DNA of 25,092 nucleotides, taken from NCBI GenBank assembly GCA_902494245.1, contig CABUSR010000028.1, positions 1 to 25,092 on the forward strand, read 5' to 3'. Positions 23,278 through 25,092 of the stretch are shown here, piece by piece; the stretch's first letter is position 1; the number at the start of each line of letters is the position of its first letter. The DNA comes from an uncultured Collinsella sp. GTDB taxonomy: Bacteria; Actinomycetota; Coriobacteriia; Coriobacteriales; Coriobacteriaceae. The notes under the pieces are model-generated. The model was not told the DNA's origin, made no database searches, and saw nothing but the letters and a program-made list of their open reading frames with translations. The position numbers and the translations under genes are program-made.

Positions 23278-24186
23278 TTAGCTGTTCGTGAGATTCGCGT
23301 CGGCAGTACCCGGCAGGCGCATAAACGGCGGCATCTCCCCCGTCGCGGCGCAAGCGGCAATCTGATGCAAAGCCCCGGCAACCGCATCGTCTGCCGCAGC
23401 GCCGATATGCCAGCGCGCGGCAGCCGTGACAGCCTCGTTGGCATTGGCGACTGCAACGGAGTTGGGAACGGCATCGATCATGGGCAAATCGTTATCGGAA
23501 TCGCCAAATACGGCCACCTCATCGGGCGTCAGACCCAAAGCGCGCGCTAGCTCCAGCGCAGCGCAGCCCTTGTCCCAACCAGCCGGAAGGATGTCGAACA
23601 GGCGCACTCGGTTGTTGGGAAACACGAGCGAGAGTTCCGGCACCTCAGCGGCAACGCGCTCGCGTAGCTCCGCGAGCTCCTCACGCGAACGGGCACTCCA
23701 GATATTCGCCTTGAACACCGGCGCGTCATCGACGACGGGACGGGACGGGGCCTCTTCGCCTTTGAGCCATGCGTTGCCGCCCGACTCCATGGCGCGACGA
23801 ACGCGCTCGGGATCACTCGTCACGCAATAGGCATCGTTGCCCCAAAAGTCATCGCCCAGGCCATAGACCTTCAGATAGGTATCGTCGGTCTCTTGCTCCA
23901 GATAGTCGGCAAGACGCATGAGGGCACCGTTGTCGCTCGCACGGGAGGCAACAACCTCGCCGTCGACAAACATCACCTGGCCGTTACAGAACGCGCCAGT
24001 CGAGAAGCACTCGGAACGATTTTTGAACATCCAGCCCATCGCGGACGGCTGGCGACCCGAAACCGGGCCAAAGTGCAGACCCGCCGCCTGCATGGCATGA
24101 ATGCCCTCGATGGCGTAGTCGCTGGCGCCGTCATGCCCGGCTGGAATCAGCGTATCGTCCATATCGGTCAGCACAAGTTTAATCAT
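23278..24186 (-). CDS. HAD-superfamily phosphatase, Cof (IIB) type
   Basis: A 302-residue hydrolase of the HAD IIB (Cof) group. Motif I is DMDDT (Asp8, Asp10), motif II is PVSGRQ, motif III is the Lys in GWDKG, and motif IV is GDSDNDLPM. A Cof-type cap domain lies between motifs II and III. It likely dephosphorylates a small phosphate ester such as a sugar phosphate or a cofactor intermediate; the substrate cannot be told. The ATG at 24186 has only a weak GGGGG-type ribosome binding site. It is followed at 10 bases by the LysR gene with its stop codon overlapping that gene's Shine-Dalgarno site. Confidence 0.9.
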   Translation of the reverse strand: MIKLVLTDMDDTLIPAGHDGASDYAIEGIHAMQAAGLHFGPVSGRQPSAMGWMFKNRSECFSTGAFCNGQVMFVDGEVVASRASDNGALMRLADYLEQETDDTYLKVYGLGDDFWGNDAYCVTSDPERVRRAMESGGNAWLKGEEAPSRPVVDDAPVFKANIWSARSREELAELRERVAAEVPELSLVFPNNRVRLFDILPAGWDKGCAALELARALGLTPDEVAVFGDSDNDLPMIDAVPNSVAVANANEAVTAAARWHIGAAADDAVAGALHQIAACAATGEMPPFMRLPGTADANLTNS

Positions 24187-24285
24187 AAGGCCCCCATTCG
24201 TATCGGTCCTACCTATTGTAACGACCAGCCAAAATAAACCTGTCCCTTTTTGGCAGGTGCGCTAGTATAGGGAACAACAGATTCG

Positions 24286-24377
24286 ATGCGGGAGTGCCGG
24301 CGGTGCAAACCACAAGGCTGAGAGGGCATGGGGCCCAATCCTTTGAACCTGTCAGTTAATGCTGGCGTAGGGAGCAT
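24286..24377 (+). ncRNA. TPP riboswitch (THI element)
   Basis: The conserved core is plain: GGGAGTGCC, GGCTGAGAGGG, CCTTTGAACCTGTCAGTTAATGCTGGCGTAGGGA. The closing P1 stem can form from ATGC (24286-24289) and GCAT (24374-24377). It binds thiamine pyrophosphate and switches off the thiM gene that follows. A TAGTAT/TATAGG region at 24263-24271 is a weak -10 candidate. Confidence 0.95.
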
Positions 24378-24389
24378 GCCGCCTTTACA

Positions 24390-24419
24390 GGGGCGCTGTC
24401 TATGCACAGCGCCCCTTTT
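24390..24419 (+). terminator. Riboswitch-linked terminator before thiM
   Basis: A perfect 10-bp stem GGGGCGCTGT / ACAGCGCCCC (24390-24399 with 24406-24415), loop CTATGC, then TTTT. It lies between the TPP aptamer and thiM, as expected of a transcription-termination expression platform. Confidence 0.88.
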
Positions 24420-24421
24420 CT

Positions 24422-24444
24422 ATGCCAAGGAGGCATGTGCAGTG
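24422..24444 (+). promoter_or_regulatory. thiM ribosome binding site inside a small hairpin
   Basis: AAGGAGG (24427-24433) is 8 bases before the GTG start at 24442. Its first five bases form the loop of a perfect ATGCC/GGCAT hairpin (24422-24436). The same stretch can also pair, with one mismatch, with CATGCCGCCTT (24375-24385) at the riboswitch's 3' edge. Confidence 0.5.
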
Positions 24445-25092
24445 ATTGATTCGGAACAGCTTAAGCAACATATGGTCAAGGCCGTGGAGGAGGTTCGCGC
24501 CACCAATCCGATGGCCGGCTCCATCACCAACACGGTGACGATCGACTTTGTCGCCAATGCGCAGCTCGCCGTGGGCGGTTCGGCCGCCATGGTCTATCTG
24601 CCCGACGAGGGCGAGGCGCTCGTTGCCGGCGGCGGCGCCATCTATCTCAACATGGGCACGCTCTTCCCCATCTACGAACAGACGATTCCCCGCGCGGCCA
24701 AGGCGGCACACGACGCCGGCAAGCCCTGGGTGCTCGATCCGGTGGGCCTGGGTATCGGTAGCCTGCGCACCCAGCTGGTAAACGAGCTCAGGCAGTACAA
24801 GCCCGCCATCGTGCGCGGCAACGCCTCCGAGATTATCGCGCTCGCCGGCCTGTGGGGTCTTGAGGGCGAGGCGGCCGATCTGAGCCGCGTGCGCGGTGTC
24901 GATACCACCGACACGGTCGACGCCGCCCGCGATGCCGCCGTGGCGCTCGCTCGCTACACCGGCGGCGCCGTAGTGGTCTCGGGCGAAGTCGACCTGATCA
25001 CCGACGGCACGACGGTGGCCAAGTCCCACGGCGGCAGCCCGCTCATGTCCAAGATCACCGGCTGCGGCTGCTCGCAGGGCGGCGTGCTGGCC
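24442..25092 (+). CDS. thiM: Hydroxyethylthiazole kinase, 3' end outside window
   Basis: The first 217 codons of ThiM, which phosphorylates hydroxyethylthiazole for thiamine salvage. Family segments are NPMAGSITNTVTIDFVANAQLAVGG, ALVAGGGAIYLNMGTL, WVLDPVGLG, PAIVRGNASEI, and ITGCGCSQGG with the phosphate-binding loop and cysteine. The usual length is about 260-275 residues, so some 50 are missing. The start is GTG 24442, chosen for AAGGAGG at 8 bases; an ATG at 24435 is out of frame. It sits directly behind the TPP riboswitch and terminator, so it is repressed by thiamine pyrophosphate. Other thi genes probably follow. Confidence 0.93.
   Translation, partial: MIDSEQLKQHMVKAVEEVRATNPMAGSITNTVTIDFVANAQLAVGGSAAMVYLPDEGEALVAGGGAIYLNMGTLFPIYEQTIPRAAKAAHDAGKPWVLDPVGLGIGSLRTQLVNELRQYKPAIVRGNASEIIALAGLWGLEGEAADLSRVRGVDTTDTVDAARDAAVALARYTGGAVVVSGEVDLITDGTTVAKSHGGSPLMSKITGCGCSQGGVLA

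Noticed and set aside
24400..25029. 209-codon minus-strand open frame at the right end
   Set aside because: It is antisense to thiM, which has a riboswitch, ribosome binding site and full family motifs.

Overview
The window looks like chromosomal DNA of a high-GC gut actinobacterium of the class Coriobacteriia, most likely Collinsella or a close relative. This is inferred from gene content and style, not from a marker gene. The points behind it are GC-rich coding sequence, AAGGAG/GGAGG ribosome binding sites, a bile salt hydrolase, a beta-glucoside-type PTS permease, and many short monocistronic units separated by strong GC hairpins. No rRNA, tRNA, CRISPR array, insertion sequence or phage gene was seen. 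No gap between genes exceeds 300 bases.

Layout. 99-1010 (-) encodes an acidic protein with a winged-helix-like core and a long RGG tail. 1163-2578 (-) is a DHA2-type MFS exporter, divergent from a short peptide deformylase (2784-3194) that runs into a LysR regulator (3231-4154). 4278-9359 (-) is a four-gene unit: an amidohydrolase-like protein, two neutral-ceramidase-fold proteins without signal peptides, and a PTS EIIBC permease. Its upstream region has a promoter-like sequence and a TGGAAT operator-like array. 9586-11106 (-) is an XRE-type DNA-binding domain fused in frame to a full-length AlaA aminotransferase, with its own operator-like repeats and an apparent internal start. 11269-12126 (-) is a LysR gene divergent from an EamA transporter (12245-13156). 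13298-15547 (+) is a Kup potassium transporter. 15627-16592 (-) is a bile salt hydrolase. 16837-17256 (-) is a second deformylase homologue that lacks the catalytic glutamate; its 3' end lies inside a long imperfect inverted repeat. 17450-18760 (+) is an AzgA-type purine permease and 18898-19563 (+) a small esterase. On the minus strand, 24186 down to 19624 holds a HAD phosphatase, a LysR regulator, a MetE-C-like (YxjG-type) methyltransferase and a uracil permease. 24286-25092 (+) holds a TPP riboswitch with a terminator, followed by thiM, which runs off the window.

How the parts may work together. The PTS unit looks like a dedicated uptake and processing pathway: EIIBC would import and phosphorylate a glycoside-like compound, and three cytoplasmic hydrolase-like proteins would process it. 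EIIA would have to come from elsewhere. The substrate is unknown. The aminotransferase fusion resembles a self-regulating enzyme, built like MocR/PdxR proteins but with an XRE head. The riboswitch-thiM unit is a conventional thiamine salvage start. The remaining genes are transport and housekeeping functions with local LysR regulators.
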